A DNA stretch of 64,000 nt from an uncultured Collinsella sp. Lineage in GTDB: Bacteria > Actinomycetota > Coriobacteriia > Coriobacteriales > Coriobacteriaceae. The notes under the pieces were generated by a model, which was given only the letters and a program-made list of their open reading frames with translations, did not search any database and was not told where the DNA came from. This document shows, piece by piece, positions 28,049-37,151 of this stretch. The stretch lies in NCBI GenBank assembly GCA_902491565.1, contig CABUIE010000002.1, forward strand, positions 1 to 64,000, given 5' to 3'. Made by a program: the position numbers and the translations under genes. How positions within the stretch are numbered: the stretch's first letter is position 1; every line of letters starts with the position of its first letter.

Positions 28049-29434
28049 CTAATCGATCTTGTTGTTGGTCAGACCGGCGCGGAACACGGTGGCGTCGCCA
28101 TCGGCCTGGCTCGGATCGTAGAGGTTCAGGGCAGCCACGTACATGGCGGCAGCGGTGACCAGGTCGTCCTTGTAGGTGACCTCGTTGGGAGCATGAGCCT
28201 GAGACTCGGCACCCGGGCCAAAGCCCACGCAGGGGATGCCGTAGCGGCCCTGGATGGAGACGCAGTTCGTGGAGAAAGTCCACTTGTCGCACAGCGGGCG
28301 ACCGGTGCGCTTGTCCATGCTGGGCTCACAGCCGATGCGCTCGTCACCAAACATGGCCTTGTGGGCGTCGACGAGGGCCTTGACGTGCGGAGCGGTCTCC
28401 TTGTTGATCCACGTGGGGAAGTAAGCCTCGGTCTCGTAGACCTCGCCGGTCCAGGACGGACGGTCGTACATGTACATGGAGACCTTCACGTCGTCGCCGT
28501 ACTTCTTGGCGGCCGGCAGGTTGCGGATCTCGTCCAGGCAGGACTCCCAGGTCTCGCCGGCGGTCATGCGACGGTCGATGGAGATGGCGCAGGAATCGGC
28601 CACGGCGCAGCGGCTGGGGCTGGTGTAGAAGATCTGGCTGACGGTGCAGGTGCCGCGGCCCAGGAAGCGGGCGTCCTCGAAGTGCTCGGGATTGTACTTG
28701 GGGTCGAGCATCTTGACGAGACCCTTGATGTCGGTCGACTCGTCGCAGCCGTTGTTGTTGAGGGCGCGGACGTCGGCGATGATGTCGGCCATCTTGTAGA
28801 TGGCGTTGTCGCCGCGGTCGGGAGCGGAGCCGTGGCAGGAGGTACCGTGAACGTCGACGCGGATCTCCATGCGGCCGCGGTGACCGCGATAGATGCCGCC
28901 GTCGGTGGGCTCGGTGGAAATGACGAACTCGGGCTTAATGCCGTCCTTGTTGTAGATGTACTGCCAGCACATGCCGTCGCAGTCCTCTTCCTGGACGGTG
29001 CCGACGACCATGATCTTGTAGCCCTCGGGGATGAGGCCCATGTCCTTCATCATCTTGGCTGCGTAGGTAGCGGAAGCCATGCCACCCTCCTGGTCGGAGC
29101 CGCCGCGGCCGTAGATGATCTCGTCGGTCTCGTAGCCCTCATAGGGATCGGCGTCCCAGTTCTCGATGTTGCCGATACCGACTGTGTCGATGTGAGAGTC
29201 GATGGCGATGATCTTGTCGCCCTCGCCCATAAAGCCCATGACGTTGCCCAGGCCGTCGACCTTGACCTCGTCATAGCCAAGGCTCTCCATCTCGGCCTTG
29301 ATGCAGGCAACAACCTCGCCCTCCTCGCAGGACTCAGAGGGATGGGAGATCATAGCGCGCAGGAAGCGAGTCATATCAGCACGATGGGACTCAGCAGCAG
29401 CCTTGATTGCGTCGAAATCGAGTTCTTTAGCCAT
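28049..29434 (-). CDS. ygeY: M20-family metallohydrolase YgeY
   Basis: Peptidase/deacylase of 461 aa. Metal ligands are in [19 protein letters not shown], the catalytic pair in [10 protein letters not shown], and a C-terminal His region [16 protein letters not shown]. It belongs to the YgeY subgroup found only with selenium-linked purine clusters and likely hydrolyses an N-acyl or ureido intermediate to release 2,3-diaminopropionate or a related product. Next to dpaL and ygeW. Confidence 0.9.
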   Translation of the reverse strand: MAKELDFDAIKAAAESHRADMTRFLRAMISHPSESCEEGEVVACIKAEMESLGYDEVKVDGLGNVMGFMGEGDKIIAIDSHIDTVGIGNIENWDADPYEGYETDEIIYGRGGSDQEGGMASATYAAKMMKDMGLIPEGYKIMVVGTVQEEDCDGMCWQYIYNKDGIKPEFVISTEPTDGGIYRGHRGRMEIRVDVHGTSCHGSAPDRGDNAIYKMADIIADVRALNNNGCDESTDIKGLVKMLDPKYNPEHFEDARFLGRGTCTVSQIFYTSPSRCAVADSCAISIDRRMTAGETWESCLDEIRNLPAAKKYGDDVKVSMYMYDRPSWTGEVYETEAYFPTWINKETAPHVKALVDAHKAMFGDERIGCEPSMDKRTGRPLCDKWTFSTNCVSIQGRYGIPCVGFGPGAESQAHAPNEVTYKDDLVTAAAMYVAALNLYDPSQADGDATVFRAGLTNNKID

Positions 29435-29474
29435 TGTTCATAACCTTTCAAACGAAGGAATCTACCTGTGAGGT

Positions 29475-29501
29475 GGCGGAGCGATACCTATTTACTCCGC
29501 C
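29475..29501. other. Intercistronic hairpin dpaL-ygeY
   Basis: GGCGGAG (29475-29481) and CTCCGCC (29495-29501) form a perfect 7-bp stem with a 13-nt loop. There is no U-tract, so mRNA processing or stabilisation is more likely than termination. Confidence 0.5.
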
Positions 29502-29508
29502 CCAACGA

Positions 29509-30723
29509 TTAGCAAGTGGGATATTCGCCTTCCCAAACAATGCGGCGATACTGGTCGGGGTCCGTGTCGCCCTCGGTGGAGAAACAGAGCACGGAGCTCG
29601 TCTTGTCCAGGCCGATGAGCTCCTTGAGCTCGGCGTACCCGGGATCGAGCATGAGGGTCTCGACCAGGCCGGTGGTCACCGCGCCGGACTCGCCGGAGAT
29701 GACGCGCGGGTCGCCCTTCTCGGGAGCGCCCAGGGTGCGCATGCCGCGAGCGGTGACCCAGTCGGGGCAGGACACGAAGGCGGTGGCGTGGTTGCGCAGG
29801 ATATCCCAGCCCAGGATGTTGGGCTCGCCGCAGCACAGGCCGGCCATGATGGAGGGCATGTCACCGTCCACGATGCGCGGATCGCCGTCGCCGGCGGCAG
29901 CGCCCTTGTACAGGCAGGCGGCAGGTGCGCACTCAACCACGACGAAGGTGGGCGGGTTATCGGGATACAGGTTGGTGAAATAGCCCACCACGGCGCCGGC
30001 GAGCGAACCCACGCCAGCCTGGACAAACACGTGCGTCGGGCGGTTGATGGCCATCTCGCGCAGCTGCTCGGCAGCCTCGGAAGCCATGGTGCCGTAACCC
30101 TCCATGATCCAGGACGGAATCTTCTCGTAGCCCTCCCAGGCGGTGTCCTGAACGATGACGCCGCGCTCGCAGGCATCGGCCTCGGCGGCGGCCATGCGTA
30201 CGCACTCGTCGTAGTTGACCTCTTCGATGGTCACCGTGGCGCCCTCGGCCGCGATGTTATCGAAGCGGGGCTTGGTGGAACCCTTGGGCATGTGCACGAC
30301 GGCCTTCTGGCCCAGCTTGTTGGCAGCCCATGCCACGCCGCGGCCATGGTTGCCGTCGGTGGCGGTAAAGAAGGTGGCCTGGCCAAAGTCCTTGGCAAGC
30401 TGATCGGAGGTCAGGTAATCGAAGGTGCAGTCGGCAACGTCCTTGCCGGTCTCGTCGGCAATGTAGTTGGCCATGGCAAACGAGCCGCCCAGGACCTTAA
30501 AGGCGTTGAGGCCAAAGCGATAGCTCTCGTCCTTAACGCACAGGTTGGACAGGCCCAGGCGCGCGGCCTGGCCGTCCAGGCGGGCAAGCGGAGTGACGGT
30601 GTACTGGGGGAACGACTGGTGGAAGGCACGGGCCTTCTTCACGTGGTCGAGACTCATGATTCCCAAGTGCTTGTCATCGCTCTTGGGCATCGTGTTGCTC
30701 GCCCACTGGATCTTATCGGCCAT
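29509..30723 (-). CDS. dpaL: Diaminopropionate ammonia-lyase
   Basis: PLP enzyme of 404 aa (YgeX/DpaL) converting 2,3-diaminopropionate to pyruvate and two ammonia. The PLP lysine lies in FGLNAFKVLGGSFAMAN near residue 76; TATDGNHGRGVAWAANKLG and VQAGVGSLAGAVVGYF are cofactor-binding blocks. The ATG at 30723 follows AAGGAG. It is the first gene of the minus-strand operon and divergent from a YheO-like regulator; the shared 277-bp region contains a strong dyad. Confidence 0.94.
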   Translation of the reverse strand: MADKIQWASNTMPKSDDKHLGIMSLDHVKKARAFHQSFPQYTVTPLARLDGQAARLGLSNLCVKDESYRFGLNAFKVLGGSFAMANYIADETGKDVADCTFDYLTSDQLAKDFGQATFFTATDGNHGRGVAWAANKLGQKAVVHMPKGSTKPRFDNIAAEGATVTIEEVNYDECVRMAAAEADACERGVIVQDTAWEGYEKIPSWIMEGYGTMASEAAEQLREMAINRPTHVFVQAGVGSLAGAVVGYFTNLYPDNPPTFVVVECAPAACLYKGAAAGDGDPRIVDGDMPSIMAGLCCGEPNILGWDILRNHATAFVSCPDWVTARGMRTLGAPEKGDPRVISGESGAVTTGLVETLMLDPGYAELKELIGLDKTSSVLCFSTEGDTDPDQYRRIVWEGEYPTC

Positions 30724-30810
30724 ACGGTGAACTCCTTAAGTCCTCTCTTGCCGGCCCCCGCATACGCGTTTCAGCCCGATCCCATTCACACGGCTGAACT
30801 TTTATGTGGA

Positions 30811-30861
30811 TGCCAAACAAAAAGTTTGTTAGTAATGTTCTATCACACTTTTTGATTGGCA
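30811..30861. promoter_or_regulatory. Inverted-repeat operator candidate dpaL / regulator
   Basis: TGCCAAACAAAAAG (30811-30824) and CTTTTTGATTGGCA (30848-30861) are 14-bp arms with one mismatch and a 23-bp spacer. A 7-bp direct repeat AAGTGTG at 30950 and 30967 is closer to the regulator start. The adjacent YheO-like protein is the natural candidate binder. Confidence 0.6.
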
Positions 30862-31000
30862 TACCTAACGAATTGTTTGTTGCCGTAATCGGTACTTTTT
30901 CGCCGCCGAACGGTCATGAATTGCCTTGTTGATGGATTTGTTTGCGGTCAAGTGTGGTTTATGGCAAAGTGTGCCCAAACTAATTTTTAGGAAGGCACCC

Positions 31001-31654
31001 ATGACCCCCGCACAGATTGAGTTTTACAAGCGCCTAGCACACGGCCTAGCGCTCCAATTTGGCCCCAACTGCGAAGTCGTCGTCCACGATCTGGAGACCG
31101 AGGACGTGGACCACTCCATCGTAGTGATCGAAAACGGCCACGTCAGCGGGCGCAAACTGGGTGACGGCCCCAGCCATATTGTGTTTGAGTCCATGCACGA
31201 GGGCACCACCGACGTGCACGACCGCGAGCCATACCTCACCAAAACCACCGATGGCAAGCTGCTCAAGTCCTCTACCATCTTTATCCGCAACGACGAGGGC
31301 AAGCCCGTCGGCATTTTGGGCATTAACTTTGACATTACGCTCATGAAGGCTTTTGAGCGTTCGCTCGACGCCTTTACCGGCACCGGCGGCACGGGCTATA
31401 CCGAGCCCGAGTCCATTACCAAGAACATCGGCGACCTGCTCGAGGACCTGCTGCACGAGTGCGAGCAGTTTGTGGGCAAGCCCGCGGCACTCATGACCAA
31501 AGACGAGCGTATTCGTGCCATTGGCTACCTCGACCGTCGCGGCGCCTTCCTCATTTCCAAGTCGAGCGAGCGCGCCTGCGAGTTCTTTGGCATCTCCAAG
31601 TACAGTTTTTATAGCTACCTCAATGAGGCCAAGGCGGCGGCCGGCGACGAGTAG
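31001..31654 (+). CDS. YheO/DauR-like transcriptional regulator (copy 1)
   Basis: Protein of 217 aa: N-terminal YheO-like PAS domain (LALQFGPNCEVVVHDLETEDVDHSIVVIENGHVSGRKLGDGPSHI) and C-terminal helix-turn-helix (ERACEFFGISKYSFYSYLNEA). DauR relatives control D-amino-acid or diamino-acid catabolism. The ATG at 31001 follows AGGAAGG and matches family length; the longer frame is rejected. Divergent from dpaL, which it probably controls in response to a pathway intermediate. Confidence 0.85.
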   Translation: MTPAQIEFYKRLAHGLALQFGPNCEVVVHDLETEDVDHSIVVIENGHVSGRKLGDGPSHIVFESMHEGTTDVHDREPYLTKTTDGKLLKSSTIFIRNDEGKPVGILGINFDITLMKAFERSLDAFTGTGGTGYTEPESITKNIGDLLEDLLHECEQFVGKPAALMTKDERIRAIGYLDRRGAFLISKSSERACEFFGISKYSFYSYLNEAKAAAGDE

Positions 31655-31777
31655 GCGCTCGCCTGGATTGCCCCTCCCCTTTTGGGCGCGAGTTCTGGAA
31701 AGCACGAATCCAAGACCGAGCCGCTTGGGAAGTTCCATATAATCGATGTCATTAGTATTTCGAAAGGATGGAACAGA

Positions 31778-32764
31778 ATGGCGTTGAGCAAGGCATCATG
31801 CACCGGTCGCGGATTGATTCCGGCAATTGGTGGACATGTGCACCGCATGTTCGATGAGGGTGAAGACGACCTGTTTTCGCTGAGCCTTGACGACGTGATG
31901 GATGATCGCCCGTGGACCGCCGACGAACTCATGAGCGGCGGGGCTCGCCCGTCAAGCCCCAATCCCGCACTTGCGCCTAAGTCCGCACCTGCGCCGACTC
32001 CTGCGCAGTCGCCTGTTTCGACGCCCGCGCCTACGCCCGCACCCACTTCGGCGCCCACACCCGCTCCCCGCCCCGCAAGCGACCCGTCCGAGACGGCGGC
32101 ATTTCTCGCTGCAGCGACGAAGGGCAAATCGGCCGACAGCACCGTTATGTACAGCGCCCAGCAGTTGCCTGTTCCTGCGGCACGCAAGCCTCCGGTTGCA
32201 AGGCTCGATGAGCCCGTCGCCCATCAGGTTGCCTACGATTCCTGGACTGCAGCCGATCTGGATGAGACCTCCACCGGCATGCCGGCGCTCGACGTTCCAG
32301 TTAACCCGCTTTTTGCCGCCAACACGAGCGCCGCGGACTATGAGGGCGGTGCGGCATATTCCGATTATTCCGATGACTATGCTGGCACCAGTCGCATCGA
32401 GACCGAGGATTATGGCACCGCATCGAGCGATTATCTCAACGATCCGTACGCTGCCACGCCCGCACCGGAATATGGCCCGGAGGCCGCGTCCGCGCCGGCG
32501 TATACCAAAAGCACGGGCGAAGAGCGCTTCGCCGATTATTACGCCGAGGAAAAGGCGCTGCGTTTCTCGGAATTTCCGCAGGCAGTCAAGGTTGCCTTTA
32601 TCGCCATTATCATTGCCCTGCTCGGCGTCATTGCGTTTGAGGGATTCCAGCTGTTCCGCGGCCCCACCCAAGCGGAGTCGGAGACCCAGCAAAAAGAGGA
32701 CGATAACCAGTACCTGGACATCAACACCCTCAAGGGCGACCCCAACGACGAGGACGACGAGTAG
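31778..32764 (+). CDS. Unknown protein with Pro/Ala-rich linker and C-terminal membrane segment
   Basis: A 328-aa protein not recognised. Features in order: short acidic segment (FDEGEDDLFSLSLDDVMDDRPWTADELM, residues 28-55), a long P/A/S-rich stretch (about 60-105), Tyr/Asp-rich region (about 185-250), one membrane helix (about 270-293, VKVAFIAIIIALLGVIAFEG) and an acidic end. There is no signal peptide, so an N-in single-pass topology with a short extracellular tail is likely. The start follows AAAGGA. Confidence 0.7.
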   Translation: MALSKASCTGRGLIPAIGGHVHRMFDEGEDDLFSLSLDDVMDDRPWTADELMSGGARPSSPNPALAPKSAPAPTPAQSPVSTPAPTPAPTSAPTPAPRPASDPSETAAFLAAATKGKSADSTVMYSAQQLPVPAARKPPVARLDEPVAHQVAYDSWTAADLDETSTGMPALDVPVNPLFAANTSAADYEGGAAYSDYSDDYAGTSRIETEDYGTASSDYLNDPYAATPAPEYGPEAASAPAYTKSTGEERFADYYAEEKALRFSEFPQAVKVAFIAIIIALLGVIAFEGFQLFRGPTQAESETQQKEDDNQYLDINTLKGDPNDEDDE

Positions 32765-32828
32765 CGAGGGCTGAAGGCGGCCGCAGGATCCCGCATCCAG
32801 CACCAGCTTCTAAGTGCTGTTTTGTCAT

Positions 32829-32911
32829 CCAACTACACTTTTCCAAAGTTTTAAGGTGCCTATTTCGACACTTTTCCGTACTTTTACACGGCTGATTTCG
32901 ACACTTTTCCG
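32829..32911. repeat. Three 33-bp tandem repeat units
   Basis: ACACTTTTCC occurs at 32835, 32868 and 32901, exactly 33 bp apart. The last two share a 17-bp identical block ATTTCGACACTTTTCCG. They lie in a 365-bp gene-free stretch (32765-33129) whose only other notable item is the hairpin at 33012-33035. Confidence 0.85.
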
Positions 32912-33011
32912 AATGAAAGCCGAATAATCACTTGGAAAACCAACGCCGTTCACGCGTCATTTCGCAGGCGACGCTTGATTTCCGTCCGTACACGTTGATA
33001 GACTTCCTCTT

Positions 33012-33035
33012 GCCCGCAAGGAGCGGGCGCGTTTT
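33012..33035 (+). terminator. Attenuator-like hairpin before a small unknown gene
   Basis: GCCCGC-AAGGA-GCGGGC followed by GCGTTTTA. It is about 95 nt before the start at 33130, so it could attenuate that gene; it is too far from the previous stop codon (about 250 bp) to be a simple 3' terminator. Confidence 0.5.
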
Positions 33036-33129
33036 ATCCAGAGTCGGGGTAGAGAGTTGGCTCCACGATCCCGACGCCAACCGGCCAAGAGGCACGGTGG
33101 CCCTGCCAACATCGATGAAAGGAGTCCGT

Positions 33130-33570
33130 ATGGACAATTTCTCCGTGCGCAGTGAGCGCAACTTCCACAACCTGGCAGCCAAGCCAAAACGAATGCATCT
33201 TCTGGACAAGCCGAACGGCTATGCCTCGGCCATGGTCAAGAGCAGTCTCCCCCACCAGATGCGCTTTACCGTGCAGGCGCTCGAGAAAGAGCTCTACACC
33301 GCCGGCGACCCGCACGTACTGCAGATCAAGCTGCTTGGAGACGACTCGCGCGAGCTGTCTAGCTGGAAGCTGTTTGCCGACGGCACGTGCGTCGCAAGCG
33401 GTTCGGGTGACTTTGCTCGCGAGTGCTTCTGCGAGGGAGCTGAGGTGTTTCTGGACCTGTGTCGCGACGCCGTCGAGACTGCCGAGCTGTGCCAGTGGAG
33501 CGAGAGGGAGTACGAGCTGTTGGGTGCCGCGCGCGGGATTGCGGGGGGTGTAGGAACAGAAGCCTCATGA
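33130..33570 (+). CDS. Unknown 146-aa protein
   Basis: A soluble protein not recognised, beginning MDNFSVRSERNFHNLAAKPKRMH, with a mixed alpha/beta core (MRFTVQALEKELYTAGDPHVLQIKLLGDD) and a Cys-containing central part (ARECFCEGAEVFLDLCRDAVETAELC). The ATG at 33130 follows AAAGGAG. It stands alone between a 33-bp repeat array with an attenuator-like hairpin and the surface-protein gene. Confidence 0.65.
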   Translation: MDNFSVRSERNFHNLAAKPKRMHLLDKPNGYASAMVKSSLPHQMRFTVQALEKELYTAGDPHVLQIKLLGDDSRELSSWKLFADGTCVASGSGDFARECFCEGAEVFLDLCRDAVETAELCQWSEREYELLGAARGIAGGVGTEAS

Positions 33571-33877
33571 CGGTGGCCTCAGCTGGAATGACGTATCGCT
33601 CGATAAATGATCTCAACAACGTAGCCGATGCGCCGCATTTCACCTCAAAGGCATTGAGCGATCAGGAGGCGTCCAGCATTTCTTTGATATCCCCAATTGA
33701 TTGTTCCGAGAAAGTCTCTTCATGTCCTTATAATCGCCCTTACGAGAAACGTGGACGAGACAGGCGTCCATATGCCGTCTCTAAACTAACGAGCCGTTCG
33801 CGGAAAGAACATCTGGCTAGCATGGGCCAAAGATATACTGGTATCGCTGCAACAATTATGGAAGATCGGCACCACCA
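33571..33877. other. Gene-free stretch before surface protein
   Basis: A 307-bp region. On the minus strand a 20-codon open stretch ending at a TGA at 33662-33664 (HEETFSEQSIGDIKEMLDAS) resembles a protein C-terminus but is cut by a stop just upstream, so it may be a gene remnant. TATAAT at 33738-33743 is a possible -10 for the surface-protein gene. Nothing else is seen. Confidence 0.35.
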
Positions 33878-35692
33878 ATGACCTCCTTGAAATTCTCCAG
33901 GCGCTTCGCGCTTAGCCTGCTCGCCTCGCTGTCCGCCACCGTAGCGCTTGCTTTGCCCTCAACCGCCCTAGCCGCGTCGGACCCGAACCCGCCCAGCATC
34001 TCCAACGTGACGATATCCGCGACGACAGTCACGGCCGGCTCCACGCTGCATGTCGGCTATAGCGTCGATGACCCTGACGGGGTACGGTCCGTCACGCCCA
34101 TAGTCGAAGTCCTTGTCGAAAACGATACCGGAGACCATGGAATCAGTTCCCGTCTCGCCTTCTCGTCGACCGGCAACACGACCGCGGGCTTCGATATCTC
34201 CACCTCCCCGAGCGACCGGCCCTGCAGGTACCGGATCATCGGCCTCGGCGTGACCGATAGTCTTGGATGGGTTACCGATGTCTACGACACGACGTATGCC
34301 GAGGAGAAGGGGCTCGACTGTCCGACCTTCACCACCGACCCCCTCGAGTATGAGGTGACCGAGGGACCCGAGGACCAAAACCCGCCGACCGTGTCCTCCG
34401 TGTCGCTCTCGAGCAGGGAGGTCGCAACCGGTGCCGACCTCCACATCTCTTGGACCGTCTCCGATGCCGACGGCGTTCGCTCCGTTTCCCCCATACTGCG
34501 GCAGGGCTGGGAGAATTCGGACGACGGCTGCTCTGTTTCGTCAGCCTATTATCACGGAGGCTCGTCTATCGACGGGTTTGACCTCACATTCGACAGCAAT
34601 AGGATCGGAAGGCACAGGCTGATCGGCCTTTCGGTCACCGATGGCCTAGGGTTCGAGACCGATGTGTACGAGAGTTCCTACGCCAGGGCCAACGGCATTT
34701 CGGGCGCGACTTTCTCGGTTGGCGACCCGAGCGAGCTGTGCTTCGAGGTGACCGGCAGCGCGATCGACCGGAACCCGCCCACGGTCTCGAACGTTTCCAT
34801 CTCCGCGAAGAGGGTCCCCGTCGGCGGGATCCTCCGTATCTATTGCAATGTAGGCGACGCGGACGGCGTAAAGTCTGTCTCCCCGATCCTCGGCGACCCC
34901 GGCTATGTCGAGGACCCGAACTCTTTAAAGACCCGCAAAACGTTGAGCTGCAGCTACGATGCGGCAAGGGGCTATATCGAAATCGAGTTCCCCACGTCGC
35001 TCTCGATGGGCTCGTTTGAAATCCAAGCCCTCGCGGTCCTCGACAAGACGGGCCACGAGACCTTCGTCTACAGCTCCGCCTACGCCGAGCGTAACGGCAA
35101 GACCGGCGTTCAGACCTTTGATGTCGACGACGCGGGGGACGTCACCTTCGACGTGACCGCTCCGCTGTATGCCGCCACCAAGGGCGACGGGCAGGCGTAT
35201 GCAAAGGACGGCGAGGCCGGTCTGACCTTCCGCTTCAGCGGTCCTCTCGATGAGTTCACGCGTCTCCTCGTGGACGGAACTGAGGTCTCCGCCGAGAACT
35301 ACACCGCAACCAGGGGCAGCACGATTATCGAGCTCAGGCCGTCCTACCTGGACACGCTCGCCGGCGGCGGACACACCGTCACGGCCGTCTGGAAGGACGG
35401 GACGGCGACCGATGCGTCCTTCACCGTGGAGGGGAAGGCCCAAGGGGAGCAGGCGGGCGGAAAGACCGACGTAGATTCACCCGGCGACAACAAAAGTGAT
35501 CCTGCCACTCCTGAAAAGGACGCCGACGAGGCAGCTACAAAAAAGTCGGGACGCACGACAGCCGATGAACCAAAGCTCGCTGCAACCGGCGACTCCACTT
35601 GGATGGCCAGCATCGCATTGGCCATGGCGGCCACGGCCTGCTTCACGGCAGCGAGAAGGCTTGAGCCCAAGCAGCATAAGCACGAACAGTAG
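33878..35692 (+). CDS. Sortase-anchored surface protein with three repeat domains
   Basis: A 604-aa secreted protein: Sec signal peptide (1-32, cleavage near ALA-A), three homologous domains of about 130 residues beginning with NPPSISNVTIS (about 37), NPPTVSSVSLS (about 168) and NPPTVSNVSIS (about 300), each followed by a DGVRSVxPI block, then a TQ/D-rich linker, LAATGD sorting motif (about 567), a membrane helix and the basic tail. LAxTG is the motif used by class E sortases of high-GC Gram-positives. The domains look Ig-like and might serve adhesion or glycan binding. No sortase gene is nearby. Confidence 0.85.
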   Translation: MTSLKFSRRFALSLLASLSATVALALPSTALAASDPNPPSISNVTISATTVTAGSTLHVGYSVDDPDGVRSVTPIVEVLVENDTGDHGISSRLAFSSTGNTTAGFDISTSPSDRPCRYRIIGLGVTDSLGWVTDVYDTTYAEEKGLDCPTFTTDPLEYEVTEGPEDQNPPTVSSVSLSSREVATGADLHISWTVSDADGVRSVSPILRQGWENSDDGCSVSSAYYHGGSSIDGFDLTFDSNRIGRHRLIGLSVTDGLGFETDVYESSYARANGISGATFSVGDPSELCFEVTGSAIDRNPPTVSNVSISAKRVPVGGILRIYCNVGDADGVKSVSPILGDPGYVEDPNSLKTRKTLSCSYDAARGYIEIEFPTSLSMGSFEIQALAVLDKTGHETFVYSSAYAERNGKTGVQTFDVDDAGDVTFDVTAPLYAATKGDGQAYAKDGEAGLTFRFSGPLDEFTRLLVDGTEVSAENYTATRGSTIIELRPSYLDTLAGGGHTVTAVWKDGTATDASFTVEGKAQGEQAGGKTDVDSPGDNKSDPATPEKDADEAATKKSGRTTADEPKLAATGDSTWMASIALAMAATACFTAARRLEPKQHKHEQ

Positions 35693-35874
35693 CTCAAAGC
35701 GAACTCAACTGGGAAGGGCAGATGGATAGCCGTCCTTCTCTTATAATCAACCCAATCCGCTGAAATGCAATCAGTTAACGAGTTTCGCCAGACGCTCGGC
35801 CTCTACCCCGCTCTAGCAAGCCACCAGGCGATGAGATAATGCCCACGACTATCAACGTAAGCAAGGAGCGCGCT

Positions 35875-37110
35875 ATGGCAGACAACGAGACCAAACCCTC
35901 GGCGAACGACGGCCGAGAGGAGCTCGTGGCAAAACAGCTCGCATCGACCAAAATCCACCTCGCGCTCACTCAGAAGCGGGTGGACGTCTCCGGCGCCATC
36001 AAGCTACCGCTCGAGCGAATTCCCCAACTCGGCGTGGCGTTCGCCTCGCTCCCCTCGATGTTTCGCACCGTCACCAACACGGTGAGCGTGCCCACGCTGC
36101 TCCAGGCGACTGACAAATATGGTAACCCGCTCGATCCGTCGAAACTCAACACGTTCAAGGACGGCAGCGGTCTCACAGGGGGCTACCGCGACGCCGCCAA
36201 GGGCCTTGGGCAGGCGCGCTTCCACGTAGTCGAGGGCGACATCGCCACGAGCGTCACGCAGGTGCCTTACGATCCAACATCGCTATTCATGGCAGCCGCA
36301 ATCGCGCAGATAAACCAAAAGCTCGACTCCATCCAGGAGTCCGTCGACGAAATGTTCGAGTACATGCGTCAGCGCGACAAGGCCAACATGCGTGGCAACC
36401 TCAAGACGCTCGCAGACATCCTCAACGGTTACGGCCTCAACTACGGCAACGCCACCTACATGGCAAACGCCCATATGAAGGTGCTCGACATCAAGCAGTC
36501 GTCCGCGCAGGACATGGAACTCTTCCGCTCGCAGGCACAGGCGGATCTGAAAAAGAAAGGGTTCATCGAGGTGCGAGACGGCTTGGGCAGACGCCTCGAC
36601 AAGGTGCTCGACTACCTCAAAGACTGCCAGCTCGCCACCTACATCCACGCGTTCTCGCTGTTCCTCGAACCCATGCTCGCCCAGAACTTCGAGCCCGCAA
36701 AGCTCGCGGACGCCACTGCGAAGATCGAGGCTGATTCGATCGCGTACCGCGAGCTCTACACCGACTGCTACAACGCACTCGAAGCGGGGGCTGTCGACAC
36801 CGTCGATGCGGCACTGCTGGGCGGTATCGCGTCCGCGGGCAAATTGCTCGGTCACGCCATCGCAAAGACCCCCGTGGGCGACCATACACTCATCGACGAG
36901 GCGCTCGAAGGCGCAGGAGAGAGCATCGGAAAGTTCAACGACAAGCAATCCGAGAAACTCCTCGAAAAGCTCCATCAGGCAAAGACGCCCGACGTCACGC
37001 CGTTCAAGCAGAGCGTAAAGGAGATCGACACCCTCTACAACCGCCCCGCGCAGATCGCCGTGGACGCCGAGAACGTCTACATCTTGCCTGCCAAGCAGCA
37101 GGAAGAGTAA
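35875..37110 (+). CDS. Unknown 411-aa protein
   Basis: Not recognised. It is hydrophilic, mostly helical, with no signal peptide or clear membrane segment. A coiled-coil-like part lies at about residues 140-170 (IAQINQKLDSIQESVDEMFEYMRQRDKANMRGNL), and an Ala/Gly-rich stretch follows near 310. Start at ATG 35875 follows AAGGAG; ATG at 35839 is less likely. Its place among toxin-like, nuclease and ATPase genes hints at a defence or conflict role, but nothing in the sequence proves that. Confidence 0.7.
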   Translation: MADNETKPSANDGREELVAKQLASTKIHLALTQKRVDVSGAIKLPLERIPQLGVAFASLPSMFRTVTNTVSVPTLLQATDKYGNPLDPSKLNTFKDGSGLTGGYRDAAKGLGQARFHVVEGDIATSVTQVPYDPTSLFMAAAIAQINQKLDSIQESVDEMFEYMRQRDKANMRGNLKTLADILNGYGLNYGNATYMANAHMKVLDIKQSSAQDMELFRSQAQADLKKKGFIEVRDGLGRRLDKVLDYLKDCQLATYIHAFSLFLEPMLAQNFEPAKLADATAKIEADSIAYRELYTDCYNALEAGAVDTVDAALLGGIASAGKLLGHAIAKTPVGDHTLIDEALEGAGESIGKFNDKQSEKLLEKLHQAKTPDVTPFKQSVKEIDTLYNRPAQIAVDAENVYILPAKQQEE

Positions 37111-37151
37111 CGATACGCGACAGGCACGCGCCATGCAGACAGCTAACGCCC

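Noticed and set aside
33662..33725. A 20-codon minus-strand C-terminus-like stretch (SEQSIGDIKEMLDAS)
   Set aside because: Too short and stopped immediately upstream; kept only as a comment in the gene-free region.
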